Below are positions 1-10,649 of a stretch of 39,494 nucleotides of DNA, one piece after another. The notes under the pieces were generated by a model that worked only from the letters and a program-made list of their open reading frames with translations, made no database searches and was not told the DNA's origin. Source of the DNA: an uncultured bacterium. Its GTDB lineage: Bacteria > Bacillota_I > Bacilli_A > RFN20 > CAG-826. A program made the position numbers and the translations under genes. Location of the stretch: assembly GCA_949291375.1 (NCBI GenBank), contig CASEVI010000004.1, positions 1 through 39,494 of the forward strand, in the 5' to 3' direction. Within the stretch, counting starts at the first letter, position 1. Each line of letters starts with the position of its first letter.

Positions 1-41
1 AAACAAAGTTAGTTGCTTATTTTCTATAAACTCTTAAATAT

Positions 42-80
42 AACGGATTTAAATTTTTAAAAATCGTATAAAACGGACTT
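42..80. repeat. Direct repeat AACGGAyTT, two copies 30 bp apart
   Basis: AACGGATTT at 42-50 recurs as AACGGACTT at 72-80, exactly 30 bp apart (about three helical turns). The surroundings are almost pure A+T, so these GC-containing blocks stand out. They lie upstream of the Fic-like gene and could be an operator. This is inference from spacing only; chance is possible. Confidence 0.25.
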
Positions 81-182
81 TAATAAAATAATTAAGGTTT
101 ATTTATTTTTTTAGTAGTTTTCTAGTATTTTATCTTTATTAATTTAGTATTTTTATATACAATATTATTAGAGGTTTTTTAT

Positions 183-1565
183 ATGGCAAATTATGAATTA
201 GCAATAAAGTATAGCAATGATGTTTATGCTACAAAAAAAGAAGTCGCTGATTACATGAGAACTCCAATGGTTGATAGCATTTGGCAAAACATTTTGGATT
301 ATCGTTCTCATTTTATGAAAACAACTGAATTAAAACATATTACTGGCGATCTTTATTCAGTATGTTTACCACCTGGGATCAACGAAAAAATAAATAATAT
401 TGAAAGAAAAATGATGAGATTATACTCTCAATATATTCGTTTAATCATAAATAAAAGTGATGAAATATTCCGCAGACTTTCTTATAAAGATATCTTAGAA
501 GTCGTTGCTAAAAACTATAATATAACTTTAGATGAAATATCTTTAAATAGGATTTTAAGCAAAAATGTCGAAGCTATTTCACCAGAATTAATGGTTATTT
601 ATCATTACTATTTGGCTTTAGAATATATGAGCAAAAATTATAATGTTGATGTAAGCTCTGAATCTTATAAAAATTATTTAAATATTATTCAAGGAATTGA
701 TAATTCTACCTTTAGAAATAGTGAAATTAGCAATATTTTATCAAAAAGTTTAATTAATAAACTTTATTTAGGAATTCCTGTTTCTTCAATTGATAAAGCA
801 ATGGATTCTTTAAATTTATTCTTAAAAAACAATACTTTTGGTATGTTTGTAAGAGCTTCATCTGTTTTGTATTTTACCTATTATGTAAAACCAATGGAGA
901 CATATAGTGAAGATTTAGCTATCTTACTTTTCAAAAATATTTTGGCTAATAATGGATTGGATGAAGTCGCATCAGCTTTAAATTTCGAAGAACTTTTATC
1001 AAATAAAGAAGAACTCGAAAAGCATATTTTAGAATCTCAAAAGAATTTAGATTTAACTTATGTTTTAATGTATTTAATTAATCAAACCGATGCTATTTTA
1101 GACAAATCTTTTAAATTATTAGGTAATACAAAAGCTAGTGAAATTAGTAAAGAAATGTTTGAAGAAGATGTTAAAGTTACATCAATTATGCCTGATTTAA
1201 GCGATTTAGATTCTAAAATTGAAGTTAGAAATACTTCTAATAAACCTAATTATGAGGAAAGCGCATTAAATTTAAATAAATCAATTGCAATTCAAACACT
1301 TCCTACTGGTTTAAGTGAAGCTGAAGCTAAAACTTTAGAAGAACATTTATTAGAAATGAATCCTAATTTATCTCATGGCCAAGCCTATTTTTATGCTCGT
1401 CATTGCACAATAGGAATGTCTTATACAATTTCACAATATAAAAAAGAAGTAGGTTGCGCTTATGAAACAGCAAGAAGTTCAATGGATAAGCTAGTATATT
1501 TAGGCTACTATAAAAAAGAAATTTTAAAGAATAAATTTATTTATATACCTGTTAAGAAAAAATAG
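183..1565 (+). CDS. Fic-like protein with degenerate catalytic motif and C-terminal winged helix
   Basis: This 460-residue protein reads like a Fic-family protein along its length. An N-terminal helical region contains DSIWQNILDYR (31-41) and CLPPGIN (61-67). A segment at about 177-250 (FRNSEISNI, then GIPVSSIDKAMDSL, then the putative core helix) matches the spacing of the Fic core. A C-terminal winged-helix-like region spans about 377-457. At the place where active Fic proteins carry HPFxDGNGR, this one has KPMETYSED (236-244), so the His, the Gly-Asn pair and the Arg are all lost. AMP or other nucleotide transfer is therefore not expected. A regulatory, DNA-binding or scaffold role is more plausible but is inference. 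AGAGG at 170-174 precedes the ATG. It is the first of three closely packed same-strand genes. The family call rests on pattern reading without a profile search. Confidence 0.5.
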   Translation: MANYELAIKYSNDVYATKKEVADYMRTPMVDSIWQNILDYRSHFMKTTELKHITGDLYSVCLPPGINEKINNIERKMMRLYSQYIRLIINKSDEIFRRLSYKDILEVVAKNYNITLDEISLNRILSKNVEAISPELMVIYHYYLALEYMSKNYNVDVSSESYKNYLNIIQGIDNSTFRNSEISNILSKSLINKLYLGIPVSSIDKAMDSLNLFLKNNTFGMFVRASSVLYFTYYVKPMETYSEDLAILLFKNILANNGLDEVASALNFEELLSNKEELEKHILESQKNLDLTYVLMYLINQTDAILDKSFKLLGNTKASEISKEMFEEDVKVTSIMPDLSDLDSKIEVRNTSNKPNYEESALNLNKSIAIQTLPTGLSEAEAKTLEEHLLEMNPNLSHGQAYFYARHCTIGMSYTISQYKKEVGCAYETARSSMDKLVYLGYYKKEILKNKFIYIPVKKK

Positions 1566-1598
1566 TGTATTATAATAATAATTTTTAGGAGAATATTG

Positions 1599-1847
1599 AT
1601 GGTACTTGATTTTCTATCAGAAAACAATTGGATTATTTTAGTTGCTGTAATTGGTTTAGCTGTTATAATCGGTGGTGTTGCATTACTTATTCATAAAATT
1701 TTAAATAAAAATAAGGTTGATGAAAAACCTACTGAAGAACAAATTGCTTCCGAAACAATGGATCGTTATTTAGAAGATGTTAAAGACGATAAGACTAAAG
1801 AAGAATTTGAAAAATACGAAAATGAAAAGGAAAAAGAAGATAAATAG
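1599..1847 (+). CDS. Small single-pass membrane protein with charged tail
   Basis: 82 residues starting at ATG 1599, chosen over the TTG just before it because AGGAG (1587-1591) sits 7 bases upstream. Residues about 8-34 form one hydrophobic helix (ILVAVIGLAVIIGGVALLI). The rest is a highly charged Lys/Glu-rich cytoplasmic tail that could be coiled coil. It lies 33 bases after the Fic-like gene, and its last 26 bases overlap the preferred hemW start. No family is recognised and no function is assigned. Confidence 0.7.
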   Translation: MVLDFLSENNWIILVAVIGLAVIIGGVALLIHKILNKNKVDEKPTEEQIASETMDRYLEDVKDDKTKEEFEKYENEKEKEDK

Positions 1848-2922
1848 TTTATATATTCATATTCCTTTTTGCTCAAATATATGCCCATATTGTGACTTTA
1901 TTAAATTAATCAAAAACGATTTATTTATTGAAAAATATTTAACCGAACTTAAAAAAGATTTATTAAAGATTAAAGATGGATATAAAAAATTTAAGAGCAT
2001 TTATATAGGGGGTGGGACACCCTCTATTTTAAATTGCAAAGATTTAGAAGATATTTTAAAAATCCTTTCTAAAGTTAAAGCGTTTAATTATGAATTTACT
2101 ATTGAATGTAATCCAGAAGATATTACAATTCAAAAGTTAGAACTATTTAAAAAATATGGTATTAATCGAATATCAATAGGGATACAATCATTTAATGAAA
2201 AAATATTAAAAGTAATAAAAAGAGATTATCATATTAATTATTTTGATTTAATAAATTTAGTAAAAAAATATATAAAGAATATAAATGTAGATTTAATTTA
2301 TGGTTTTAAAAATCAAAGTTTAGATGACCTAAAAAAGGATTTAGAAAATTTTGATAAATTAAATATCAATCATTTATCAATTTATTCTTTAATCATTAAC
2401 AAAAATTCAATTTTTTATAATCAAGGATATAGGGAGCAAGATGAAGATGATTCAAGATTATTTTATGATTATATTGTTGAATTTTTAAGAAAAAGAGGTT
2501 TTAAAAGATACGAAGTTTCAAATTTTGCAAAAAATATGAAATATAGTAAACATAATTTAAATTATTGGAAAAATAACCAATATTTAGCTATTGGTATAGG
2601 AGCTAGTGGATATATTGATAATGTCCGTTATCAAATTTCCGCTTCCTTTAATAAATATATAAATGGTGAAAGAAATGTAGAGAAAGAGATCTTGACAGAT
2701 GATTTAAAAAAAGAATATTTTTTTATTACAAATTTAAGGCTAGAAGATGGATTTAAAATTAAAAGGTTTAACAAAATTTTTAAAAGTAATTTTTTAATTG
2801 ACTATAAAGATATAATTCGAGACTTATTAAAAGAAGGACTAGTTGAGATAAAAAAAGGACGTTTTTTTTGTACTGATAAAGGGATTGTAATTTTAGATAG
2901 AATTTTAATAAAATTTATTTAA
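1822..2922 (+). CDS. hemW: HemW-type radical SAM protein (heme chaperone family)
   Basis: Radical-SAM protein of the HemN/HemW group. The N-terminal IHIPFCSNICPYCDF holds the CxxxCxxC cluster motif for the [4Fe-4S] centre. YIGGGTPS, ECNPEDI, RISIGIQSF and the later HNLNYWKNNQYLAIGIGA are family blocks. Known HemW proteins bind heme and are thought to insert it into haemoproteins, unlike true coproporphyrinogen dehydrogenase. The short N-terminus before IHIPFC supports HemW. The frame is open from ATG 1777, but family length favours ATG 1822 (366 aa), overlapping the upstream gene by 26 bases. Location just before hrcA matches the hemW-hrcA order of many Bacillota. No other heme gene is in the window, so the substrate is unproven. 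Confidence 0.85.
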   Translation: MKRKKKINSLYIHIPFCSNICPYCDFIKLIKNDLFIEKYLTELKKDLLKIKDGYKKFKSIYIGGGTPSILNCKDLEDILKILSKVKAFNYEFTIECNPEDITIQKLELFKKYGINRISIGIQSFNEKILKVIKRDYHINYFDLINLVKKYIKNINVDLIYGFKNQSLDDLKKDLENFDKLNINHLSIYSLIINKNSIFYNQGYREQDEDDSRLFYDYIVEFLRKRGFKRYEVSNFAKNMKYSKHNLNYWKNNQYLAIGIGASGYIDNVRYQISASFNKYINGERNVEKEILTDDLKKEYFFITNLRLEDGFKIKRFNKIFKSNFLIDYKDIIRDLLKEGLVEIKKGRFFCTDKGIVILDRILIKFI

Positions 2923-2924
2923 GA

Positions 2925-2951
2925 TTAGCAGTTTTTACTTGACAGTGCTAA
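2925..2951. promoter_or_regulatory. CIRCE operator copy 1 (imperfect)
   Basis: TTAGCAGTT, 9 bases, CAGTGCTAA. This is the 9-9-9 architecture of CIRCE (consensus TTAGCACTC-N9-GAGTGCTAA), the HrcA operator. It covers the -35 box of the hrcA promoter, so bound HrcA should block RNA polymerase. The inner bases of the left arm deviate from consensus. Confidence 0.85.
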
Positions 2952-2967
2952 TGGTTCCAATTATTAT
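2939..2967 (+). promoter_or_regulatory. Primary sigma promoter of the hrcA operon
   Basis: TTGACA at 2939-2944, a 17-base spacer, then TATTAT at 2962-2967. Predicted transcription start is near 2974. CIRCE copy 1 overlaps the -35 box and CIRCE copy 2 starts at about the transcription start, so the promoter is bracketed by HrcA sites. Confidence 0.85.
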
Positions 2968-2971
2968 ATTA

Positions 2972-2998
2972 TTGGCGCTTAGATAAGTAGAGTGCTAG
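2972..2998. promoter_or_regulatory. CIRCE operator copy 2 (imperfect)
   Basis: TTGGCGCTT, 9 bases, GAGTGCTAG, again 9-9-9. The right arm is near consensus and the left arm is degenerate. It lies at the predicted transcription start and ends 7 bases before the hrcA ATG. Centre-to-centre distance to copy 1 is 47 bp. Confidence 0.8.
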
Positions 2999-3005
2999 TT
3001 AGAAT

Positions 3006-4050
3006 ATGGACCTTAATAGAAAACAAAAAATACTTAAACTTATTATTGAAGATTTTATTAAATATGCAGAACCTGTTGGTTCAGAATATTTGATTAAAAA
3101 ATACAAACTTCCGAATTCAAGTGCAACTATTAGAAATGAAATGGCCGAACTTGAAAAAGATGGTTTCCTTGAAAAAACCCATACTTCAAGTGGTAGAGTC
3201 CCATCAACTAAAGGTTATCAATATTATATTGACAATCTAAGATCAAATAAGGTTGATGAGAAATTTAAAAATGAGATTCAGAGTATTTTTTCGTCTTCTA
3301 AATCAGTTGAGGATGTTATTAAAGAAAGTTGCGAAATTCTTTCTTCAATGACTAACTTGACTAGCGTCGTATTAGGACCTAGTTCTTCAGAAGAGCGCTT
3401 AATGAGCATTCAACTTATTCCATTGACTAACAATAGTTGTTCTGCAATATTTGTTACTGATAAAGGATATGTTGAAAGCAAAACATTTATCTTAAAAGAC
3501 AATGTTTCAATGGAAGATGTTAAAAATTGTCTTACAATGCTTGACAAAAGATTAAAAGGAACGCTTGTTAGTGAATTAGTCGAAAAATTAGAATCGTTAA
3601 AACCAATCTTTAAAGATTATATTGATGATTATAATTATTTATTCACAACATTAGTTAAAACCTTTTATGGTTTTGCAAAAGCAAGAAGCGCAATTTATGG
3701 AAAAGAAAATATGCTTTCTCAACCAGAATTTAAAGATGACGCTGAAGAGTTGAAGAAGTTATTTGAACTTTTCTCAAATCCCGACTTATTAAATGATTAT
3801 ATTAAACTCTCAAAAAACGATATTGTTGATGCTTCTGATGTAAACAGCGGTTTAAAAGATTTAACAATTATATCTAAAGATATTGAATCAAACGGCAATT
3901 CCTTAGGTAAAATTGCAATTATTGGTCCAAAACGTATGGACTATGAAAATGTATTATCAGCTCTTGAATATACAATTAATGAACTCATTAAACATTTAGA
4001 TGATAATAATGAGATTGAAGATGATGATAAAAATGGAGGAAATGGAAACG

Positions 4051-4064
<14 letters not shown>
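3006..4064 (+). CDS. hrcA: Heat-shock repressor HrcA
   Basis: 352-residue repressor of class I heat-shock genes, which binds CIRCE as a dimer and normally needs GroEL for activity. The N-terminal winged helix has YAEPVGSEYLIKKYKLPNSS, ATIRNEMAELEKDG and HTSSGRVPSTKGYQYYID, all diagnostic. A central GAF-like region and a C-terminal stretch with ALEYTINELIKHLD follow. It ends in an Asp/Asn/Gly-rich tail encoded where the gene overlaps the grpE start by 14 bases. The ATG follows CIRCE copy 2 directly and has no clear Shine-Dalgarno, so translation may be weak. Autoregulation through the two operators is expected from the family. groES/groEL are not in the window. Confidence 0.97.
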
Positions 4065-6656
<2,592 letters not shown>

Positions 6657-6658
6657 TA

Positions 6659-6687
6659 ACTAAAGGGAAGTATATCTTCCCTTTAGT
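6659..6687 (+). other. 12-bp perfect hairpin between dnaK and dnaJ
   Basis: ACTAAAGGGAAG (6659-6670), loop TATAT, CTTCCCTTTAGT (6676-6687). The stem is perfect but no T-run follows (next bases are TGTATTAAAAAAG), so it is unlikely to be a full terminator. It may stabilise the upstream dnaK mRNA, act as a processing site or lower read-through into dnaJ, giving more DnaK than DnaJ. The structure is seen; its role is inference. Confidence 0.75.
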
Positions 6688-6713
6688 TGTATTAAAAAAG
6701 GGAGGAGAGATGT

Positions 6714-7862
6714 ATGGCTGCTAGTAAAAGAGATTATTATGAAGTTTTAGGTGTTAATAAAACTGCATCTCAAGACGAAATTAAAAGTGCATATCGTAAA
6801 TTAGCAAAAAAATACCATCCAGATAATAAAGAAACTGGTAATGCTGAAAAATTTAAAGAAGCTACCGAAGCTTATTCTGTTTTAAGTGATGAATCAAAAA
6901 GAAAAACTTATGATCAATTTGGTCAAGCTGCATTTGATCAAGCTAGTGGTGGGCAAAACCCATTCGCTGGTAGTGGATTTGAAGGATTTAATTTTGGCGG
7001 TGGCGATTTTGATGATTTAAACGATATTTTATCAAGAATGTTTGGAGGATTTGGTGGTTCTTCTTCAAGAAGAAGCTCAACTGGTCCAATTAGAGGCGAA
7101 GATACATTAATGCGTATTCGTATTAATTTTATGGATGCCGTTAATGGTAAAAAAGTCACTATTCCTGTAAGTTATGATGAAAAATGTAAAGATTGTAATG
7201 GAACAGGTGCTAAAAATGGTAGTGAATTTGATAAATGTCCACATTGTAATGGAAGAGGTAGAGTTATCAGACAAACTCAAACTTTCTTTGGAACTATGCA
7301 ATCTGAGAGTGCATGTCCTTATTGTGGAGGAAGTGGTAAATTAATTAAAACCAAATGTCCGACTTGTGGGGGAAAAGGTTATACTCGTGTAAAAAAAGAT
7401 ATCGAAATCAATATTCCTGCTGGCATTCAATCTGGTCAACAAATTAGAGTTGCTGGAAAAGGTGGCAGAGGAGTAAATGGTGGAGATAATGGTGATTTAT
7501 ATATCGAAGTTATTGTAAGCGAACATAATTATTTTAAAAGAGATGGAAATAATGTTCATATTACAATTCCATTAGATTTTATTGATGCTGCACTTGGTAC
7601 AACAATTACCGTCCCTACAGTTTATGGTGAGGTCGACTTAAAAATACCTAGCGGAACTCAACCTAATAGTGTATTTAGATTAAAAGATAAAGGTATTAAG
7701 GAATTAAGAGGAAATGGATATGGGGATGAATATGTCCATGTTGAAGTTAAGATTCCTACATATTTAAATAAAGATCAAAAGAAAGCATTAGAAGATTATC
7801 GAAACGCAACTTCTAAAGGAGATTCATTCTTTGATAAATTCATGAAAAATTTTAAAAAATAA
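6714..7862 (+). CDS. dnaJ: Co-chaperone DnaJ (Hsp40, class A)
   Basis: Class A Hsp40 that delivers clients to DnaK and stimulates its ATPase. The J domain has [12 protein letters not shown] and the essential HPD (KKYHPDNK). A Gly/Phe-rich linker follows at about 75-120. Then come four zinc-binding repeats [24 protein letters not shown] and CPTCGGKG, and the C-terminal client-binding domains with GDLYIEVIV. 382 residues is a normal length. GGAGGAGAG at 6701-6709 sets the ATG at 6714. It is the last gene of the heat-shock operon, closed by the terminator at 7883. prmA, which often follows dnaJ in relatives, is absent. Confidence 0.99.
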   Translation: MAASKRDYYEVLGVNKTASQDEIKSAYRKLAKKYHPDNKETGNAEKFKEATEAYSVLSDESKRKTYDQFGQAAFDQASGGQNPFAGSGFEGFNFGGGDFDDLNDILSRMFGGFGGSSSRRSSTGPIRGEDTLMRIRINFMDAVNGKKVTIPVSYDEKCKDCNGTGAKNGSEFDKCPHCNGRGRVIRQTQTFFGTMQSESACPYCGGSGKLIKTKCPTCGGKGYTRVKKDIEINIPAGIQSGQQIRVAGKGGRGVNGGDNGDLYIEVIVSEHNYFKRDGNNVHITIPLDFIDAALGTTITVPTVYGEVDLKIPSGTQPNSVFRLKDKGIKELRGNGYGDEYVHVEVKIPTYLNKDQKKALEDYRNATSKGDSFFDKFMKNFKK

Positions 7863-7879
7863 AAAAATGGATTTATAAT
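7851..7879 (+). promoter_or_regulatory. Possible promoter for the gene block after dnaJ
   Basis: TATAAT at 7874-7879 with TTTAAA at 7851-7856, spacer 17. If used, the transcript would begin near 7886, inside the dnaJ terminator hairpin, so the hairpin would shape the 5' leader. The -35 matches weakly and the region is A+T-rich, so confidence is limited. Confidence 0.35.
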
Positions 7880-7882
7880 AAG

Positions 7883-7920
7883 ACTAGTTTTAATTCAAAT
7901 GTTAAAACTAGTTTTTCTTT
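7883..7920 (+). terminator. Intrinsic terminator of the hrcA-dnaJ operon
   Basis: ACTAGTTTTAA (7883-7893), 8-base loop, TTAAAACTAGT (7902-7912), then a T-rich tail. The stem is a perfect 11 bp. It ends only a few bases before the ATG of the next gene. Confidence 0.9.
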
Positions 7921-7922
7921 TT

Positions 7923-8732
7923 ATGAATAACTACAAGTGTATAGGTACATTTTTAGGTGATGCAATCGGCTCGATATATGAGAATAAATTATTTTTAAAA
8001 AAAGACGATATTTATCCTCTTTTTAAAGATAATTTAAATTCTTTAAGCGATGATTCGATTTTAACATTTGCAACAATTGATTATTTATTAAATTCTTCTT
8101 TAAAAGATGATTATTATTTATATTTGAAAAAGCGGTATAAACTTTATCCTTTTTCTAGATATGGATTAATGTTTGAAAAGTGGGCGAAATCTAATAAAAC
8201 TGAAGGATATTTTTCTAAAGGAAACGGAGCATTAATGAGAATATCCCCAATCGTTTATTATTATGATGATTTAAATAAAATGAAGGAAGAAGTTGTTAAA
8301 AATGTTTCTTCAACTCATAATAGTAAAGAAGCTATAACTTCATCATTAATTTATATCGAAATAATGTATTTATTAAAAAATAAATTTGATAAAAAATATA
8401 TTAACAATTATTTATTAGTTAATTATAGAATTGATATTACAAAAATTGCTTTAAATAAAAATAGTGTTTTTGCATATGACACCTTATTAAATTGCCTTTA
8501 TTTCTTTTTTAAGTCTAAAAATATAATAGAAATTATTGAAAATGTGATTAGTTTTAATGGTGATACCGATACAATTTTAGGTATTACTTTAACTATGGGT
8601 GAGTTTTATTATAAAATAGATAAAGAGTTAGTTGATACCCTTTTTGATAAACTAATAAAAAAGGATACTCGAATATTTAACCTTATAAAAGAATTTAATA
8701 AATGTTTAATTGATAAAGAAAGTAGAGAATAA
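7923..8732 (+). CDS. ADP-ribosylglycohydrolase family protein
   Basis: 269 residues with the ADP-ribosylglycohydrolase (DraG/ARH) signature. GTFLGDAIGS lies at the N-terminus, SDDS at 42-45 stands for the TDDT metal site, GNGALMR is at 100-106, THNS at 131-134, and NGDTDT at 212-217 holds the second metal-binding Asp pair. Family members use two Mg ions to remove ADP-ribose from proteins or small molecules; both metal sites look intact here. The frame extends upstream to 7899, but that part lies in the dnaJ terminator, so ATG 7923 is preferred. No Shine-Dalgarno precedes it. No ADP-ribosyltransferase was seen in the window, so the substrate is unknown. Confidence 0.85.
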   Translation: MNNYKCIGTFLGDAIGSIYENKLFLKKDDIYPLFKDNLNSLSDDSILTFATIDYLLNSSLKDDYYLYLKKRYKLYPFSRYGLMFEKWAKSNKTEGYFSKGNGALMRISPIVYYYDDLNKMKEEVVKNVSSTHNSKEAITSSLIYIEIMYLLKNKFDKKYINNYLLVNYRIDITKIALNKNSVFAYDTLLNCLYFFFKSKNIIEIIENVISFNGDTDTILGITLTMGEFYYKIDKELVDTLFDKLIKKDTRIFNLIKEFNKCLIDKESRE

Positions 8733-8733
8733 A

Positions 8734-9174
8734 ATGTTAAAATGTAGAAATTGCGGAAGAAAATTAACAAAATTTAATAAAGAATTTTGTCCTTATTGTG
8801 GCATAAAAAATCCAATCGAAGATTTTACTGATTCTTCTGATACAACTCAAGCGATTGATAAAATTAAAGAAGAACAATTAGTATTTAATGAAAAAAGTTA
8901 TCGAAATTATACTATTTTTTCGATATTTTTAGGCTTATTTAGCGTTGACTTATTTTATTTAGGATTTAAAACTTTAGGCTTAATTCGCCTACTAATAAAC
9001 TTTGGAATTTGGCTTATTTCTTTTTTAACAATTTTTTTAATTAATAATAATTTACTTATTATTTCAATTTTTGTTCCTTTAGGTATTTTATATCTTCTTT
9101 ATTTAATTTATGGTCTTTTTAAACTTTTAAAAAGAAATCATATTAAAGATAAAAATGGAGTTTATTTAAAATAA
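8734..9174 (+). CDS. Zinc-ribbon membrane protein with TM2-like domain
   Basis: 146 residues. Residues 1-20 form a zinc ribbon with CRNC and CPYC pairs. After a polar linker comes YTIFSIFLGLFSVDLFYLGF, which resembles the TM2 domain pattern (helix, turn with FYLG, helix), and then more hydrophobic helices up to about residue 130. The ribbon is probably cytoplasmic. ATG 8734 follows the previous stop by one base and is preferred over an in-frame upstream ATG inside that gene. Its stop overlaps the rsmE start as TAATG, so the genes are likely cotranscribed. Its role is unknown. Confidence 0.65.
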   Translation: MLKCRNCGRKLTKFNKEFCPYCGIKNPIEDFTDSSDTTQAIDKIKEEQLVFNEKSYRNYTIFSIFLGLFSVDLFYLGFKTLGLIRLLINFGIWLISFLTIFLINNNLLIISIFVPLGILYLLYLIYGLFKLLKRNHIKDKNGVYLK

Positions 9175-9884
9175 TGCAACGTTACTTTTTAAAAAAAGAA
9201 AATAATTATTCGTTAACAAAAGATGATATTTTTCATATTTTAAAAGTTATGAGAATGAAAATTTTTGATAATTTTGAAATCGTTAATGAAGATGGTGCAT
9301 TCTTAGTAAAAATTAATTCGATTACTCCATTTTCATACGAAATTGTTAAAAAAATTGAAGAAAATAATGAACTTAATGGTTTTATACGTTTATTATATTG
9401 TATTCCTAAAGGTGAAAAACTTGATTTAGTAATTCAAAAATCTGTTGAATTAGGAGTAAATGAAATAGTTTTAATTAATTCCTCTCGTTCAATTGCTAAA
9501 ATTGATAATAAAAATAAAGAAAAAAAAATAGAAAGATTTTCTAAAATCATTAAGGAAGCTAGTGAACAATCTAAAAGAGATAAATTAATGAAACTAGATA
9601 AAGTTGTTGATTATGAAGATATTTCTCAATTTAAAGCTGATTTATCTTTTATAGCGTTTGAAAATGAATCCAAAAGTGATGAGATTAAAATTTTATCATA
9701 TTTAAATGAAATTAAAGGAAAATGTGTTAATATTTTAATTGGTCCAGAAGGCGGATTTAGTAATAAAGAAGTTGAATATGCTAAAAATAATGGTTTTATT
9801 TTAACTTCTTTAGGGAAAAGAATTTTAAGAAGCGAAACTGCTTGTTTCTCGCTTATTTCTTTATTAAGTTATTTTATGAATTAA
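9174..9884 (+). CDS. rsmE: 16S rRNA m3U1498 methyltransferase RsmE
   Basis: SPOUT-class, SAM-dependent enzyme that methylates N3 of U1498 in 16S rRNA. The N-terminal RNA-binding part has QRYFLKK and DIFHILKVMRMK. The knot region has IPKGEKLDLVIQKSVELGV, the catalytic/SAM block LIGPEGGFSNKEVEYA and LGKRILRSETA. 236 residues is normal. The start overlaps the previous stop by one base (TAATG), implying translational coupling. In relatives this gene follows prmA, which is missing here. Confidence 0.96.
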   Translation: MQRYFLKKENNYSLTKDDIFHILKVMRMKIFDNFEIVNEDGAFLVKINSITPFSYEIVKKIEENNELNGFIRLLYCIPKGEKLDLVIQKSVELGVNEIVLINSSRSIAKIDNKNKEKKIERFSKIIKEASEQSKRDKLMKLDKVVDYEDISQFKADLSFIAFENESKSDEIKILSYLNEIKGKCVNILIGPEGGFSNKEVEYAKNNGFILTSLGKRILRSETACFSLISLLSYFMN

Positions 9885-9890
9885 AAAAAT

Positions 9891-10649
9891 ATGAAACTAT
9901 ACGATTATTTATATTTACAGAGAAATAAAAAGTTTTTTAATAATAGTGAAGAATTCATTTTTTTTAGAACTTATAAAAGAGTTTTAGAAAATGAACCTTC
10001 TTTTTTGGTTTATGCTGATTATGAAGATTTATTCGACGTTATTAAAGCAAATATTATCATTAAGGGAATTATTAATAAAAATACTATTGAGCAAGTTATT
10101 GAAGAAGAATTTTTAAATAAAAATTTTAATACTAATGAAGAAATTATCGAAAATATAAAAGAAAGGTGTTTAGATTTACCATATTTAAAAGTAGAAGATC
10201 AAAAAATTTATATTCCTTTCTTTAATCGTTCAACTAATTTAGTTTATTCAAAAAATTATGAAGAAATGATGAACGAACCATATTTAGATTTAAGAAAAAA
10301 ATACACACCTTTTGTAGTAAATCCCTTTGAAACATATCAAATAGATTTATTTGATTCTCTTTTTACTAAATTTGTTAGAGTAATGGAAGATGAAACATCA
10401 GTTGCCTTTTATCATTATGATTTAAGGACAATCTTTATTATAAATAAGCAAGGATATTTGGATAATTATATTTGTTTATTCGATAAATATTTAAAAAATT
10501 ATTCTGAAGATCGCATTATTGACCGTATTAAACTAGTTATAAAAGAATATTATGATAATAATTTAACCGGTTTTTTATATTCAATGTATGAAAATAATTT
10601 AATAAGCTATTATGTATATAGAAGATTATGCAAATGGAAAAAAATTTAA
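9891..10649 (+). CDS. Uncharacterised 252-residue protein
   Basis: No family recognised. The sequence is soluble-looking, rich in Tyr, Phe, Asn and Lys, with no signal peptide, membrane segment or clear metal motif. It begins MKLYDYLYLQRN and has a conserved-looking patch RKKYTPFVVNPFETYQIDLF in the middle. It sits six bases after rsmE with no Shine-Dalgarno and overlaps the mtaB start by 22 bases. It is therefore probably translated with its neighbours, both RNA modification enzymes. A link to RNA modification is only suggested by location. Confidence 0.75.
   Translation: MKLYDYLYLQRNKKFFNNSEEFIFFRTYKRVLENEPSFLVYADYEDLFDVIKANIIIKGIINKNTIEQVIEEEFLNKNFNTNEEIIENIKERCLDLPYLKVEDQKIYIPFFNRSTNLVYSKNYEEMMNEPYLDLRKKYTPFVVNPFETYQIDLFDSLFTKFVRVMEDETSVAFYHYDLRTIFIINKQGYLDNYICLFDKYLKNYSEDRIIDRIKLVIKEYYDNNLTGFLYSMYENNLISYYVYRRLCKWKKI

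Noticed and set aside
1777..1821. Longer HemW start at 1777
   Set aside because: It gives 15 extra charged residues with no family match and a 71-base overlap with the upstream gene.
4000..4050. Upstream start for GrpE at 4000
   Set aside because: It lies inside hrcA, adds a Met/Ile-rich segment unlike GrpE, and lacks a ribosome site; GGAGGA points to 4051.
7899..7922. Upstream start of the ADP-ribosylglycohydrolase gene
   Set aside because: It lies in the loop and right arm of the dnaJ terminator, and the encoded residues are not part of the family.
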